Assembly: GCA_032871835.1 (NCBI GenBank)
Contig: CM065301.1
Location: 78,958,069 to 79,022,068, forward strand
Direction: 5' to 3'
Source of the DNA: Dipteronia dyeriana
Taxonomy: Eukaryota; Streptophyta; Magnoliopsida; Sapindales; Sapindaceae
DNA length: 64,000 bases
Each line of letters begins with the position of its first letter. Position 1 is the first letter of the stretch. The translations under genes were made by a program, and so were the position numbers. The notes beneath the pieces are model-generated. The model did no database searches. It was given only the letters and a program-made list of their open reading frames with translations, and was not told where the DNA came from. Shown here piece by piece: positions 27,991-39,390 of this stretch.

Positions 27991-30000
27991 GGAAATGGTG
28001 AAAAATATCACATTTTTTTAATGCGTTGCACTGATGTTACTGTTTTAATAAGTTAAGTTTAAAAGACATCTATTATGTTGAACTATCCAAATTGCCCTTA
28101 AATATTCAATTTTTAATTTTCTTTGTATTTCCATCTCCACATTTTGATCATTGAAAACAGTAACTCCTCTCTCTTCAATAAATTCATCTGAAAATCAATC
28201 TACAATTTGTTTGAAAGTCAATGGGTTTCACTACAACAAGGTATTCTGAGTCTTGTAACAATTTATCCATTCCTTCTGCTATCCAATACGAAGACGAAGA
28301 TGATTTTTTTTTATGAAGATGAATTTCTTGGTTTTCGAGACTTTTTAAAATATTTTTTAGCTTTTTTGAACATAATCCAAGCTTTTTTGAATTACGTCCG
28401 AGCTTTTTGTTTATGAAAATTATGTTTATTTAACTTTGAAGCTCCGAGACCTTTTGAACTATGTTCGAGCTTTTTTGAACAAAATCCAAGACTTTTTGAA
28501 ACACGTCCGAACTTTTTCTTTAAGAAAATTTGATTGGTTAAACTTTGTAATATCTGAGCATTTTTGTGAAAGATAGAAATGACCATTTTACCCCGGGGCT
28601 CCAAACCCTCGCTCCCCTATCCCCATTTGGGCTATTTTTTTTGGGAGAAAATGGGGAAATAGGGGAGGGGGGATGATGATGACTTTTAACCCTAAATTTA
28701 AATGGGGTTGGGGATGGGGGGACCCGTCCCCATCCCCATTTCCCAATTCCCCCCATGAATTCTTATAAATGGAAATGGGGATGGGGTTGAGGATGGGGAG
28801 ACCTACATCCTCCCCCATTTCCCCATTGTTCATCCCTAGTGAAAGGTCCGAGTTTTTTTTTTCAAAGCTCCGAGCCATTTATTTTTAAAGCGTCGAGTTT
28901 TTTTTATAGCTCTGAGCTTTTTAAAACTGTGTTTGAGACTTTTTTTCAAAGGATCTTGCATTTTAAAACAACATCCGGGCTTTTTCTTACAATACCTTTG
29001 TTTGGTTAAACTTTGGAAAATGGGGTTGGGGATGGGGAGACCTACATCCTCCCCCATTTCCCCATTGGTCATCCCTAATGAAAGGTCCGATGTTTTTTTT
29101 TTCAAAGCTCTGAGCCATTTATTTTTAAAGCGTCGAGTTTTTTTTTTTTGTAGCTCTGAGCTTTTTTGAGACTTTTTTTTTCAAAGGGTCGTGTTTTTTA
29201 AAACAACATCCGGGCTTTTTCTTATAATACCTTTGTTTGGTTAAACTTTGTAGTGTCCAAGTTTTTTTTTCAAAGCTCCGAGCCTTTTTTTAAAAAAAGC
29301 GCCGAGCTTTTTTTACAGTTCCGAGCTTTTTAAAACTGTGTCCGAGACTTTTTTTTCAAAGGTTCGTGTTTTTTAAAACAGCGTCTGAGCCTTTTTCATG
29401 CAATACCTTTGTTTGATTAAACTTTGTAGTGTCCAAACATTTTTATTAAAGGTCTGAGTTTTTTTTATAAAAACCCCGAGCTTTTTTTTCAAAGCTCCGG
29501 GCATTTTTTTTTTAAAACATTGCGTTTTTTTTTTACAGCTTCGAGTTTTTTAAAACTTTGTTCGAGACTTTTTTTCAAAGGTTCGTGCTTTTTAAAACAC
29601 GAACCTACATGTTTGGTTACAAAACTTTTACTAAAGGCTCCGAGACTTTTACTAAAAGCTTCGAACCTTTTATAATTATATTTCGAGCCTTTTAAGTATT
29701 GACAAAAAAAAAACAGTGAGCTGACCGGGCAGCTTGACCACTGCGAGCTTTGCGGGGAGCTTGACCCCCGAATGCGTCTGCAAAGCGCCACTCCGTCGCC
29801 GTTTGAGTGATTGCCTGGATTTCAACTAGACTTTTTCTCTCTGCTTCGTAACCCTGTCACTGTAAAATGAATGAAAAAAATATAATGTAGAACCACTATT
29901 TGGGGTATTTTTATCCGTTCACCATAATATGTGTCTTTTAAATATAAGTTATTAAAGCAGTGACATTGTTGAAATACCACCTCCAAAAAGTGTCATTTAA
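27990..30000. mobile_element. Inverted-repeat element filled with a poly-T minisatellite
   Basis: Near 28030-28072 and 29924-29968 lie inverted copies of about 45 bp (ATGTTACTGTTTTAATAAG and TTTAAAAGACATCTATTATG against ATGTCACTGCTTTAATAAC and TTTAAAAGACACATATTATG), with weaker similarity outward to about 27990 and 30000. Between them, 28300-29700 is an array of short units built on TCCGAGCTTTTTT, organised into a longer unit of roughly 170-240 bp repeated about four times. Two G-rich GGGGATGGGG blocks sit at 28590-28840 and 29015-29080. Lys-rich minus-strand frames are by-products of the T tracts. No transposase seen. Long inverted ends suggest a Mutator-like or fold-back element; the precise ends are unresolved. 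Confidence 0.6.
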
Positions 30001-30072
30001 TTTTTGAACCCTTCAAATATCAGATAGTATCCCCATTGAAATAAATATAGTCAATTTTTTTTTTTTTTTTTA

Positions 30073-30271
30073 GGGTGTGCCATACCTTTGCAATGGTGCA
30101 ACGCACGGGCGACACTTAAGGTTCAATCCCAGTAGCCTAGCTACCATGATTGATCCTACCTCTTAAGAACTAAATTTAATATCATGTGAGTCCATTGGCC
30201 CACATATTAGATATTAAACTGATAAGGACATATACTACACTTGATCTTACCCAAAATGTCGAGAAATTTAT
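30073..30271 (-). pseudogene. U2: U2 snRNA retropseudogene
   Basis: The minus strand matches plant U2 spliceosomal RNA along its length of about 199 nt. The 5' end resembles ATACCTTTCTCGGCC, followed by the conserved AAGATCAAGTGTAGTAT containing the branch-point-pairing GTAGTA, then TTATCAGTTTAATATC, the stem-loop around TGTGGGCCAATGG, and the 3' part GTCGCCCGTGCGTTGCAC and GGCACACCC. The 5' stem carries substitutions and the Sm site (normally an A(U)n G run) is disrupted. The 3' end continues into a run of A (T on the plus strand, 30056-30071), and TGAAATAAATATA occurs on both sides (30037-30049 and 30271-30283). The A tail and 13-bp target duplication mark LINE-mediated retroposition. Not expected to be functional. 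Confidence 0.88.
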
Positions 30272-30568
30272 GAAATAAATATATATATTTTAATGCATAT
30301 TTTTTATAAACACTCTTTAATTATTATCAGACCAAATTTATAAAAAAAATCATATTATTTTTTGAATCAAATCCTCTTTTAACGATGGTCCAATTTATTT
30401 TGAAAATATCTTGAACGTAGAAGCCTTATAGAGGAGAATATTTGGAACCGTATATGGGGTCAGGAGATTTTCAATCAGAAATTCTCTTATTTATACAACT
30501 ATCTTAAAAAAAACTTACTGATATTTACATTATCTTAAAAAAAAACTTGTTGATATCTATAACTATCT

Positions 30569-30609
<41 letters not shown>
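30569..30609. repeat. (TA)n(TG)n microsatellite
   Basis: About ten TA units followed by about ten TG units, next to the left end of an inverted-repeat element. Confidence 0.95.
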
Positions 30610-30619
30610 TCTTTTTTAA

Positions 30620-31410
30620 TATAGCACTCTTTCCAAGGCCATTAATGTAAAAGTCACCGCATTAATAATTCTATGGAAATAACACCAATTAATGTGTTTT
30701 ATCAAAATTGCCCCTTTATTTTTTACTTTTTTATATTTCTTTCCCTCTCTCCTTTGTTTTTTTTAAAGACCTCCATTGATGAATCAATGGACGTCAAACA
30801 AACCACCAATGGATGTCGACGAAACGGTCGACTCCATTAGCGGTCGTTTTGACGACCTTTAACCTATATCGAAAGTTCTCTAAATGACCTCCGTTAAAAA
30901 AAATTCTGGAAATAAGTCTAGAGTAGCTAACAATTAGTTTTGGGTAGCTGAAAATAAGTATTGGGTAGCTGGTTATAAGTCTCATGTAGTAATAAGTCTA
31001 GGAGAATTGGAAATAAGTCTCGGATATATGAAAATAACTCTCGGGTAACTGACAATAAGTCTCGGGTGACCTACTCGAGAATTATTGCCGAGACTTATTT
31101 TCAGATTTGGTTTTTTTTTATCTTCTTCTTCGTCGACCACCAATGGAGGTCGAGGTCATTTTGACCTACAATGGAGGTTTTTTGGACCTCCATTTGAGGT
31201 CTGTCCGACTTACATTGATTATTTGATAAAAAATCAGATGAGAGAGAGAAGAGAGAGAGAGAGAGAGAATTAAAAAGAAAAATGAAAAGTAAAAAAGTAA
31301 GTGAGGGTATTTTAGTCTCATCACATACTTTAGTACTAAAATCATAGAATTAATAACTTGGTGATATTCCCTCAAAACCAAACATATTTGGTGTTATTTC
31401 CCTCTATTCC
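30620..31410. mobile_element. Short inverted-repeat element with TCTCGGGTA repeats
   Basis: The left end (ATTAATAATTCTATGGAAAT and AACACCAATTAATG) is matched in inverted form at the right end (ATTAATTCTATG, then TTTAGTCTCATCACAT). Between 30915 and 31100 there is a run of about seven copies of a 20-22 bp unit containing AATAAGTCTCGGGTA. The right end shares GAGACTAAAATACCCT and the following T-rich block with the element at 43715-44530, so they form one family. No transposase; class probably Mutator-like, undecided. Confidence 0.5.
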
Positions 31411-31814
31411 ACACACACACACACACACATATATATTGTTTATTGATATAGTTTATAACGATACATGAAATAAAAACAAAAATAATATGATAATCTTGTG
31501 ATAATGAGAAAGTTTAAAACTTGAAATAAAATTAGAGTTTAATTATGGTTTATCATAAAAGTTAGGGTTAATCATAATTTTTTTCTTTTTGAAAGGTAAG
31601 TTTTGTTTTTAATAAAGAAATATAATTAAAGATATGAACGTAATTAATGAGTGTATATAGTATTTAGTTTATTTTTAATTAAAGTAATTTGTTCTTATTG
31701 GTAAATTTATATTGGGATATTTTTATAATTTTTTTTAATAAAATATAGGTGTACTAATAAGTTTTATGAATATCGATATCGGCATAAAAAAAATAATCAT
31801 ACCTAACGCAAGGC
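31411..31814. other. AT-rich intergenic DNA
   Basis: Contains a short CA microsatellite near 31411-31428. No gene recognised. Confidence 0.5.
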
Positions 31815-33374
31815 TACGGATGGACATTTCCCCCATGGAACCCCACCCCCATTTGGAGGCAAAATTTACCCCCAAATGGGGTTTAGGGATGGGGGCAAAT
31901 TTTGCCCCCAAAACCTAATGGGAGTGGGGGACCCTACCCCTATTTTTTTAAATAGGGGTGGGGGTGGGGCTCCATTTCCCTATTTCCCAATATATATATA
32001 TTTATATTTTTTTAAAAAAAAAACTTTAACATTTTAACTATGTTACTCATTTACTCTCTACCCATGTCCGAGTTTTCTCTTGTAGGCACACAACTGTAAA
32101 CATATTTTTAGCACATTTATATACCTCATCAACTTTTATCGTGTAAGTATTATCTGACCCAATTGTATTGCTTTTACTGACAAAAAGTGACGAGGTAAAT
32201 AAGTGTGCTATAAGTATGCTCACAGTTGTGTGTCCACATGAGAAAAACTCATGTATGTCCACCATATATTTATGTGTAATATACTATATGGGTGCATTAT
32301 TATTTTTAAGAGATGAGATTGTATATGATTGAATTGGATTAATTATAGTGTTTCCCATGTGTGGTGCAACATGAGATTAGACTAAAATTATTCCAATCAT
32401 ATGTTTGGTATGTGATGGGATTGGATAAAAATAATTGAATTGTATTAATTTAAAAAAAAAAACATTTTCATCAATTTAAAAAATTAAATCATATTTATAA
32501 GATAAAAACACCCTTCACATTCTTTTCTTTCTTAAACTCTCTCTCATTTTTCCAGTTTTCCTAAACAACTTTCTTTTCTTTCTCAGACGTTCTCTCTCAT
32601 CCCAAACAACCTTCTCTCTCATCGCTCTCTTTACTTTCTCTTGGCCGTCGACAAGTCTTTCTCCTCCACTGAGAGGAGATCGACTTTCTCTCTCTCATCC
32701 TCATTCTCTCTCTTTGTCTTTTTTTTATATAGATGGATCTGGTGGAGATCTAATTTCGTATCTAAAAATATTTTTTGTTTGTTTGTTTGTTTTTTTTACA
32801 AAAATTGTGGTGGTAAAAAGGGCGATGGTGGTCTATTGTAATTGCTTTGTGACTCGTGTTTTGGTTTGATTTTCTGGGTTTTGATGATTTTCTAGGTTTG
32901 AATGTGTTTGAATGATTTTACGGGTTTGATTGGGTTTAGATGATTTTTCGGGTTTGAATGATTGCGTGGGTTAGTTTCATTTTCTTCTTTTTATTTTTGG
33001 GTTTGTTTATTTTCTGGGTTTTATCGGTTTGTTTGATTTATTGGGATTCAAAAAAATTGATTGTTTTTTTTCCTAGGAACAGATTGAAAATTGATGAATG
33101 TATGTTTGGATTTGAGATTATTTTTTCTGCTTTTGTTTTAATTGATCAAAGAAGAAGACAAACAATAAAAATTGGAGGGGATAAAAATAATCCCATCGAT
33201 TTGGAGGGGATTATTTTATCCTCTTCTGATGGGATAAACAAAGTATGGACTAAAAATAGTAATGGATACTTGGATTCAACAAACATGAGATTGGGTAATT
33301 TGACTGAAAATAGTCAAATCCCAGTCCTATCCTGGCCATAAACACAACCTATCACTATAGTTATTTGTACGAGA

Positions 33375-35016
33375 GATAATTTCATTAAAGTCCTTACTTT
33401 TTTTTGAAACGTCAACTTTTTAAAAGTCTTTAATATTTTAGTAACTTTGGTCCTTCATTTTTTTTTTCAAAAGAACAAAAAATGGTGAATTTACCCTTAA
33501 ACTTATTCAATATTACACCTTAATGTTTACATGTATAGTCCAAACACATCCTTATAAAAAAAATAACATAATAAAAACCTTCACTAAAAGTAAAATAAAA
33601 TATAAATTTATTATTTATGAACTAACTAAACCAATCTTAATATTAAAACTAATTTATTTTCATTAAAAAAATAATAATTTATTTTTTAAAAATAAAATAA
33701 ATAAGCCGTAGAAACCGAGTCATCGAGTCAGCGCCTGACTGACTGACTCACTCACCAGAAGCTGAAGGTTCTTCTTCGAAGTCTTCGACTACGAACAGAG
33801 ACAAATAATGAAACAGATTTGAGATCCAAAAATGAAGTAATCACAAGCTTCAATTTCAACAAAACCTATACGAAAAACAACTAAAAAAATATATCATAAA
33901 TGTAGATAGAGGGAGAAACACAGAGTGAGTTTATGAGAGAGATATATAGAGAGAGAGTAGATCAGTAGAGAAGCTGCGAAATCAACGAATATATATATAA
34001 ACGATTTTTCATAGCTTTTTAATTCAAATTTTTTGGTTTTTAAATTTATAATTATAGAAATTAAAACACATTTTACAATTGAATTGAGGGTTAAATCCAT
34101 TTTAGTCCCTCTAGTTTAACCTATTACATAAATTGGTCACTCTAGTTCTAGTATTGTCTTGATAGGTCCAAACCTTTCATAATAATCTTTAATTTTGTCC
34201 CTGTCATCCAATTATGTTAGGGTTCTATTATATCATTAAGGGTATAATGGTAAAAGTTGGTTAAAATTATTAAATTAAATTAAATTAAATAAATTTATTA
34301 TTAAAAATAATTTTAAAAAACATTTTTCAAACAAAATTAAAAAACTAATATTAAAATAATAAAATAATTAAAACCCATCTCTTCAATATTAAAATGATTA
34401 AATAAAACTTCTTCAAGAACCCATATCCTCTTCTTCTTCATCTACTACTTCAAACACAAACACAAACACAACCATACCCACTTCACCAACCTCAAATACC
34501 CACCCACAAACTTAGACACCACCAACCACACACACGTAAAATTTGGATAGTCATCTGTCTCTCTCTATGGTTCATCACACACACACACGCACACTCAGAC
34601 ACCCATACACTACCACCACCACACACAATACCCATAAACCTTAAACGAATTCTCCCTCGAATCCACACTCTCTGTTTCGAATCCACACAATTTATTTCAC
34701 GAATCCCTCTCTCTCTCTAAAACCTCTCTCTCACGATCCCTCGATCCCTCACTCACTCATTTCGGTCTCCAAGATTTTGGTCTCTCGATCTTCACTTATC
34801 TCCACTATGCATCGATCTCTTATCATCGATTATGGTGTGTTTTTCGACGGTTTTATGGAAGTTTTGGTTTCTAATGGTGGTAGTGGTAGTGGTAGTGGTA
34901 GTGGTGGTGATGTATGGGCGATGGTGGGAAGTTGGGTGAGATTAGTTTTCTCGGTATAGGGTTGTGTTGGCTTGTTGGTGTGAACTGGGTTGGGCCGAAC
35001 CCAACTTTTGTGTGTT

Positions 35017-35072
<56 letters not shown>

Positions 35073-36274
35073 GGTGTTGAGTTTCTAGACCAGTTGTTGA
35101 TGATGTTTAGTTCTTAGGTTTAATTTTGTTGAATGAGTGAAAGAAGAGATAAGTTTGAAGGGTTTATTCATCAGATTCAGGGCTTGTATTATTGAATGAG
35201 TTTGATTGAAGGTTTCATGGATTTATTCTTCAAATTTAGATATGCGAGAGATGAGATTCAACGATTTTTTTTCTTTGGAAAAAATCTGGATCTCCATTTT
35301 TTATCTTAATATTTTTTTCTTTTTACGGTGATAATTGTTTTTAAAATTTTTGTTATGTTTAAAAATTGTAAATAACTAGTATAATGGTGAAATTGGAGGG
35401 CATTATGGTCTTTTAACTAGTATCAACAATAATCAAAGTCAGCAGGGTCATTTGACCCTTTGCCCTTGTCAGAAATCACTTTATCAACGGAAAACGTTAC
35501 AGAAGCACCAAATGAGATAATACTGGAACTAGATGGACCAGTTCATGTAATAGGTCAAACTAGATGGACTAAAATGGATTTCACCCTTAAATTAATCTAG
35601 CATAATTTTTATTTAAAAAAAATAAAAACTGAATAAAAAAAAAGAAGAAAAAAAAGTAAAAGAAAAAGAGAAAATAAACAAAACACAGAGACGGAGGAAA
35701 GTAGATTTCCAGTATTCACCATCAACAACAACATCTCTAACTCAATCCCCATTCCCAACTTCATCCCATCTACATAGTCATCACCAAAATCATGAACATC
35801 AACCCAACAAAGTAATAATAATAATAATAAAATACAAAAAAAATGAAATCGATACATGTTGATTTGGAGATTTGGGATCTATGGAAGGAAGAAATTTGAA
35901 ATCCATGGAAGGAAAGAGATTTGAGATTTGATCCAAAAGGAAGAGATTTGAAAAATTATGGGAGGTAAAGGAAAAAAAAAACAAAGTTCCATGTATCTCG
36001 ATTCTGCTCCAGATTCATGGAGATGGAGTTCTTTGTTTCTCCCAGGTGGGTTTATTTAATTTTTTTTAATTTTTTTTTAATTATAATATTTTGACACTTG
36101 GAACATTTTGAAAAGTGCCATATTTTAAGTCAAAAATGATCTAAATTTGACTATTGGAAGGACTAAAGTGATGTATTTTGAAAAAAAAAATGAGGGATTA
36201 AAGTTACTAATATGATAAAGACATTTATAAATGGGATATTTTCTGAAAAAGTAGGGACTTTAGTGAAATTATCC
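33375..36274. mobile_element. Mutator-like inverted-repeat element (outer)
   Basis: About 110 bp at the left end (GATAATTTCATTAAAGTCC, later TTAGTAACTTTGGTCC) recurs inverted at the right end (GATAATTTCACTAAAGTCC, TTAGTAACTTTAATCC). The ends are long and similar, as in Mutator-like elements. No transposase frame remains. It is interrupted by a second element at 34088-35586. The nine flanking bases do not match. Confidence 0.65.
34088..35586. mobile_element. Mutator-like inverted-repeat element (inner, nested)
   Basis: The left end GGGTTAAATCCATTTTAGTC is matched inverted by the right end GGGTGAAATCCATTTTAGTC, and the similarity continues for about 75 bp (TCTAGTTTAACCTATTACAT against TCTAGTTTGACCTATTACAT). 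The nine bases outside are TTGAATTGA (34079-34087) and TTAAATTAA (35587-35595), seven of nine identical, consistent with an aged 9-bp Mutator-type target duplication. The interior has CA/GT-rich and GA microsatellites (for example 35009-35070) and a GGTAGT run near 34880 that gives a spurious Gly-Ser frame. No transposase. Confidence 0.75.
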
Positions 36275-36678
36275 TTTTATAATAATTTTGGATTAAATTA
36301 AATAAATTATATATTTTTAATTATTTATTGGATTGGATATCAAAAGAGGATTAATTGAACGATTGAAATGATCGAATTTTGAATCCCAAATTCTAAATTT
36401 TGGATTGAAAATGGAGGAAATGGGAGACAGGGGAACCTCCCTAAACACCCCATCCCCATTCCCCTAAATGGGGTTTGGAGGAGGAGATGGGGGGAGGTTT
36501 TATGAACGAGGATAGAGAAGAGGACCCTCACCGCCCTAAGGAGGCCTCACATCCATCCCTACGCAGGACTAACTAAATCACTAAAAAAAGAGTCAGTCCA
36601 GTGTGCTTCTAAACATGGGATTATACTAAGATTAGTCCAATCCCAAATGCCAAACAAGGCCAAAAGGACAATCACAAG

Positions 36679-36938
36679 TAGGGGTGGCAACGGGGAGGGT
36701 TAGAGTCGCCCTAAACCCGAAACCCGACCCGTAACCCGGTCGGGTAAAAAATGTCTACCTCAAACCGATCCGAACAGGGCAAGGGTGTCCCAAACCCGTC
36801 CCGTTTGACCCGTTTTGTTTATGTAAATTTGAATTTAATATAACACAATAATTATGTTTAATAAACATTATTCATACGTAAAGTATAAAATACAAATCTC
36901 AAAATGATGTAAACAAAAATATAAAATACATACAACCT

Positions 36939-36984
<46 letters not shown>

Positions 36985-37166
36985 TACGGGTCAAACGGGG
37001 CTGGTCGGGACAAAAGGGACCGCCCCACACCCGATACGGTAACCCGACCAGGTCAAGAAATTTGCCCCAAACCCATCACGTAACCCGTTTTTTCTGCTCC
37101 AAACCCGGCCCAAACGGGCTGGGGCCCTACAGGTTTGGGGCGGGTCGGGGTATTTTGCCTCCCCTA
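36679..37166. mobile_element. Non-autonomous hAT-type element, 488 bp
   Basis: It starts TAGGGGTGGCAACGGGG and ends TTGCCTCCCCTA (inverted), with a perfect 8-bp target duplication ATCACAAG at 36671-36678 and 37167-37174. Both arms are rich in ACCCG/CGGGT, and the middle contains a (TA)n run (about 36948-36978). No coding capacity. Same superfamily as 5010-5867 but a different subfamily (CGGGT instead of GGGTT repeats). Confidence 0.87.
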
Positions 37167-37782
37167 ATCACAAGAAGTTAATTCAGATTGAAGGAAATTA
37201 AATCACCGGAATCAACCTAGCCAATTAGCCCCAATCTTTCATTTATCATTCTGATAACTGCTATATATCATTTTTGTGATACAAAAAATGAATGAACTGT
37301 ACCTATATTTCCATTCAAAACTATTATCAATTCTCAGTTATGATACACTTTTTTTCTGTACAAAATTCATCCCAGTCCTGGCTTCATCTTCCTCAAAACG
37401 ATGTAGTAGGGGAAGTGAAAGGAATCTAGATACTTGGAAACCATGATCTCTTTAGTCTTTACCCTGAAATGATAGTTCTTGGAGGCCAAATTGACATGTC
37501 AGAAAAAAAAATGACAAGTATGACATTGGAGGTATTAATGAACCTTCTCGGCTTCTCTATCATAAATAAAAACGAAAGAGAATATTCATATTTAGGTCCA
37601 GGATTGATTCTTGTGGACTATCAAGAAGCAGAAATGCGACCATTCGCTTCTTTTTTAGTAGATCCCTAACCCATCGCTTCAAGTTCACCTGTATTGATTT
37701 GATCAAATGTGTGAATAAATGGATATTAGCAAATCATTAAGAAACTATCATTTATAATTGTTATTGGTAAAATTTGAAAGAA

Positions 37783-38604
37783 TGACAGGTCAACATAACT
37801 ACCAGGATATACGGGAATCAGGAATGCCACGTCTTCAAAAGTCAACCAGATTGAACCAACCTAAGTTAACCAAAGATGGTCTCGTAACACCCTATCGGGG
37901 CTGACAATATAATCGGGTTGAGGTAACTCAACTAAGGTAATTAGATTGACCAGATAAAAGTGATCTGATCGGGATTATTAAGATGGTCGGGGTTAAGACC
38001 TACAGTCGGGATTGAATTACTCATGTTTGGTCAGGTTTGGTAAAAGGTCATCTGAATGACACGTGGACATCGTTGAATTCAATGCAATTACTATCTCAAT
38101 ACACAGAGAATGAATCTTACTGAAATAAGGTGTCTTGAAGCACACTTTGATGAGGAAATAAACTTCCTTATAGATATCAGAGTCCAGATTAGGCAAGAGA
38201 TTTAATGCATGGAGAACGCGAAACAAGAAAGAGTAAAATGATTCAAATAAGTTAGAGTCTCATTAAATCATAATGACTTTCCTTATTTTTATATCAAGAA
38301 TTAGGGTTCTATGCATATATAAATAGACCCTAATAACACCCGTTAAAGGGGTTAATGAAAATTACATCAGCAAGAACATGAAGAGAGATAGAGTGTGTAA
38401 ACAATATACTCACAGTTAAGATTATTTCCTTATCGCCTCCGGCAACCTTGGTTTTTTCTCTTATTGGGTTTTCCACTTAAACCTTTGTGTTTTCATGCTT
38501 GATTTATTTTTTTGCTTTATGTTCGATTATTGATTTTCATTATTTTGTTAGATGCGTGGTTAAATTTACATAATCCAGAAATCTTCGTTAATAATAATCT
38601 AACA
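37783..38604 (+). repeat. Gypsy-like LTR inserted in the MDN1 pseudogene
   Basis: It begins TGACAGG and includes TGCCACGTCTTCAAAAGTCA, GATCGGGATTATTAAGATGG, ATGACACGTGGACATCG, TATAAATAGACCCTAATAAC and a Thr/Pro-rich U5-like region; the same blocks in the same order form the LTR at 56600-57380. It sits between the exon ending at donor GAGAAG|GTACCT (about 38617) and the exon near 37690. TTGAA is present near both ends but is displaced by four bases on the left, so the exact borders are uncertain. Confidence 0.65.
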
Positions 38605-39390
38605 TTGAAAAAAAAAGAGGTACCTTCTCATGGAAACTCCCATCCCCGATAATTAAAACAAGCTACTGTAATGGATTCTGTCCAGAATGAAGTCGAGCTT
38701 TTCCAACAGCAACATCCAGCATGTTGTCCAAGAACTTCATCAGATCGACAACTGGTTCATCTACGATGGTGTTTTGTTGCTTGAACGTCTAACCAGATAT
38801 CATCTGCTAGCAGAAATGATTGCTAGCAGAAATGATTGCCAAAAAATCAATAAAAACATCTTTGTAGAAAGGAAGGAAAAGAGGAGCATAAGAGGGGAAG
38901 TTATGTGCGGAAGGCACCTAGAGAATCATGATTTCATAACATACAAGGCTAAATTAAAAAACATTACGGCAAAAAGGCAATTAGATGACAATAAAATTTA
39001 ATTTAACTTTTCTCTATGCTCAAACACAAGAAGACAAACCTTGATGCCAGCCATTCCAGTAAATCATGTAGTGATCTGATGTTTCCCTTCTTTTCGAAGC
39101 TCACAACCGATAAGTTTCCCATTTCTAGTTGAGCCACGGCTCTACACAGTCACCATGCTTCGATCGCAACATCCCCATAACCACTCAAAGACATACAATG
39201 GGAATCATCAACATCAATAACAACTTGGCAATCACGTTTGTTAGGCTTGGTTCGCCTTAACCAAATTTTATCCTGCCAGTAATGAGTTGCTACGTAAGGA
39301 ATTACCTAATAATTATCCAAGCATAAGAAACATTAATGTTAGAAACAAGGTTGAGCACATCAAAGTACAACTTAAGATTGAAAGGTAAAA

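Larger units (their letters stand above)
31815..36561. mobile_element. Possible hAT-type element split by nested insertions
   Basis: The left end TACGGATGGACATTTCCCCC and the right end CACATCCATCCCTA are inverted and of hAT form. Both are followed inward by CCCC/GGGG-rich sequence (31825-31985 and 36405-36540). The outer eight bases CGCAAGGC (31807-31814) and CGCAGGAC (36562-36569) agree at six positions. Between them lie at least two other elements. Alternatively these are single ends of two separate decayed elements of one family. Confidence 0.35.

Noticed and set aside
28392..29791. Lys-rich repeat proteins on the minus strand
   Set aside because: Poly-Lys arises from the T tracts of the minisatellite. 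Frames break at each repeat and carry no domain.
32641..33341. Protein-coding gene
   Set aside because: Ser/Phe-rich and Gly/Phe-rich frames lie in low-complexity DNA between transposon ends, with no domain and no splice structure.
34777..34959. Gly-Ser repeat protein
   Set aside because: Produced by a GGTAGT microsatellite inside a Mutator-like element; no homologous domain.
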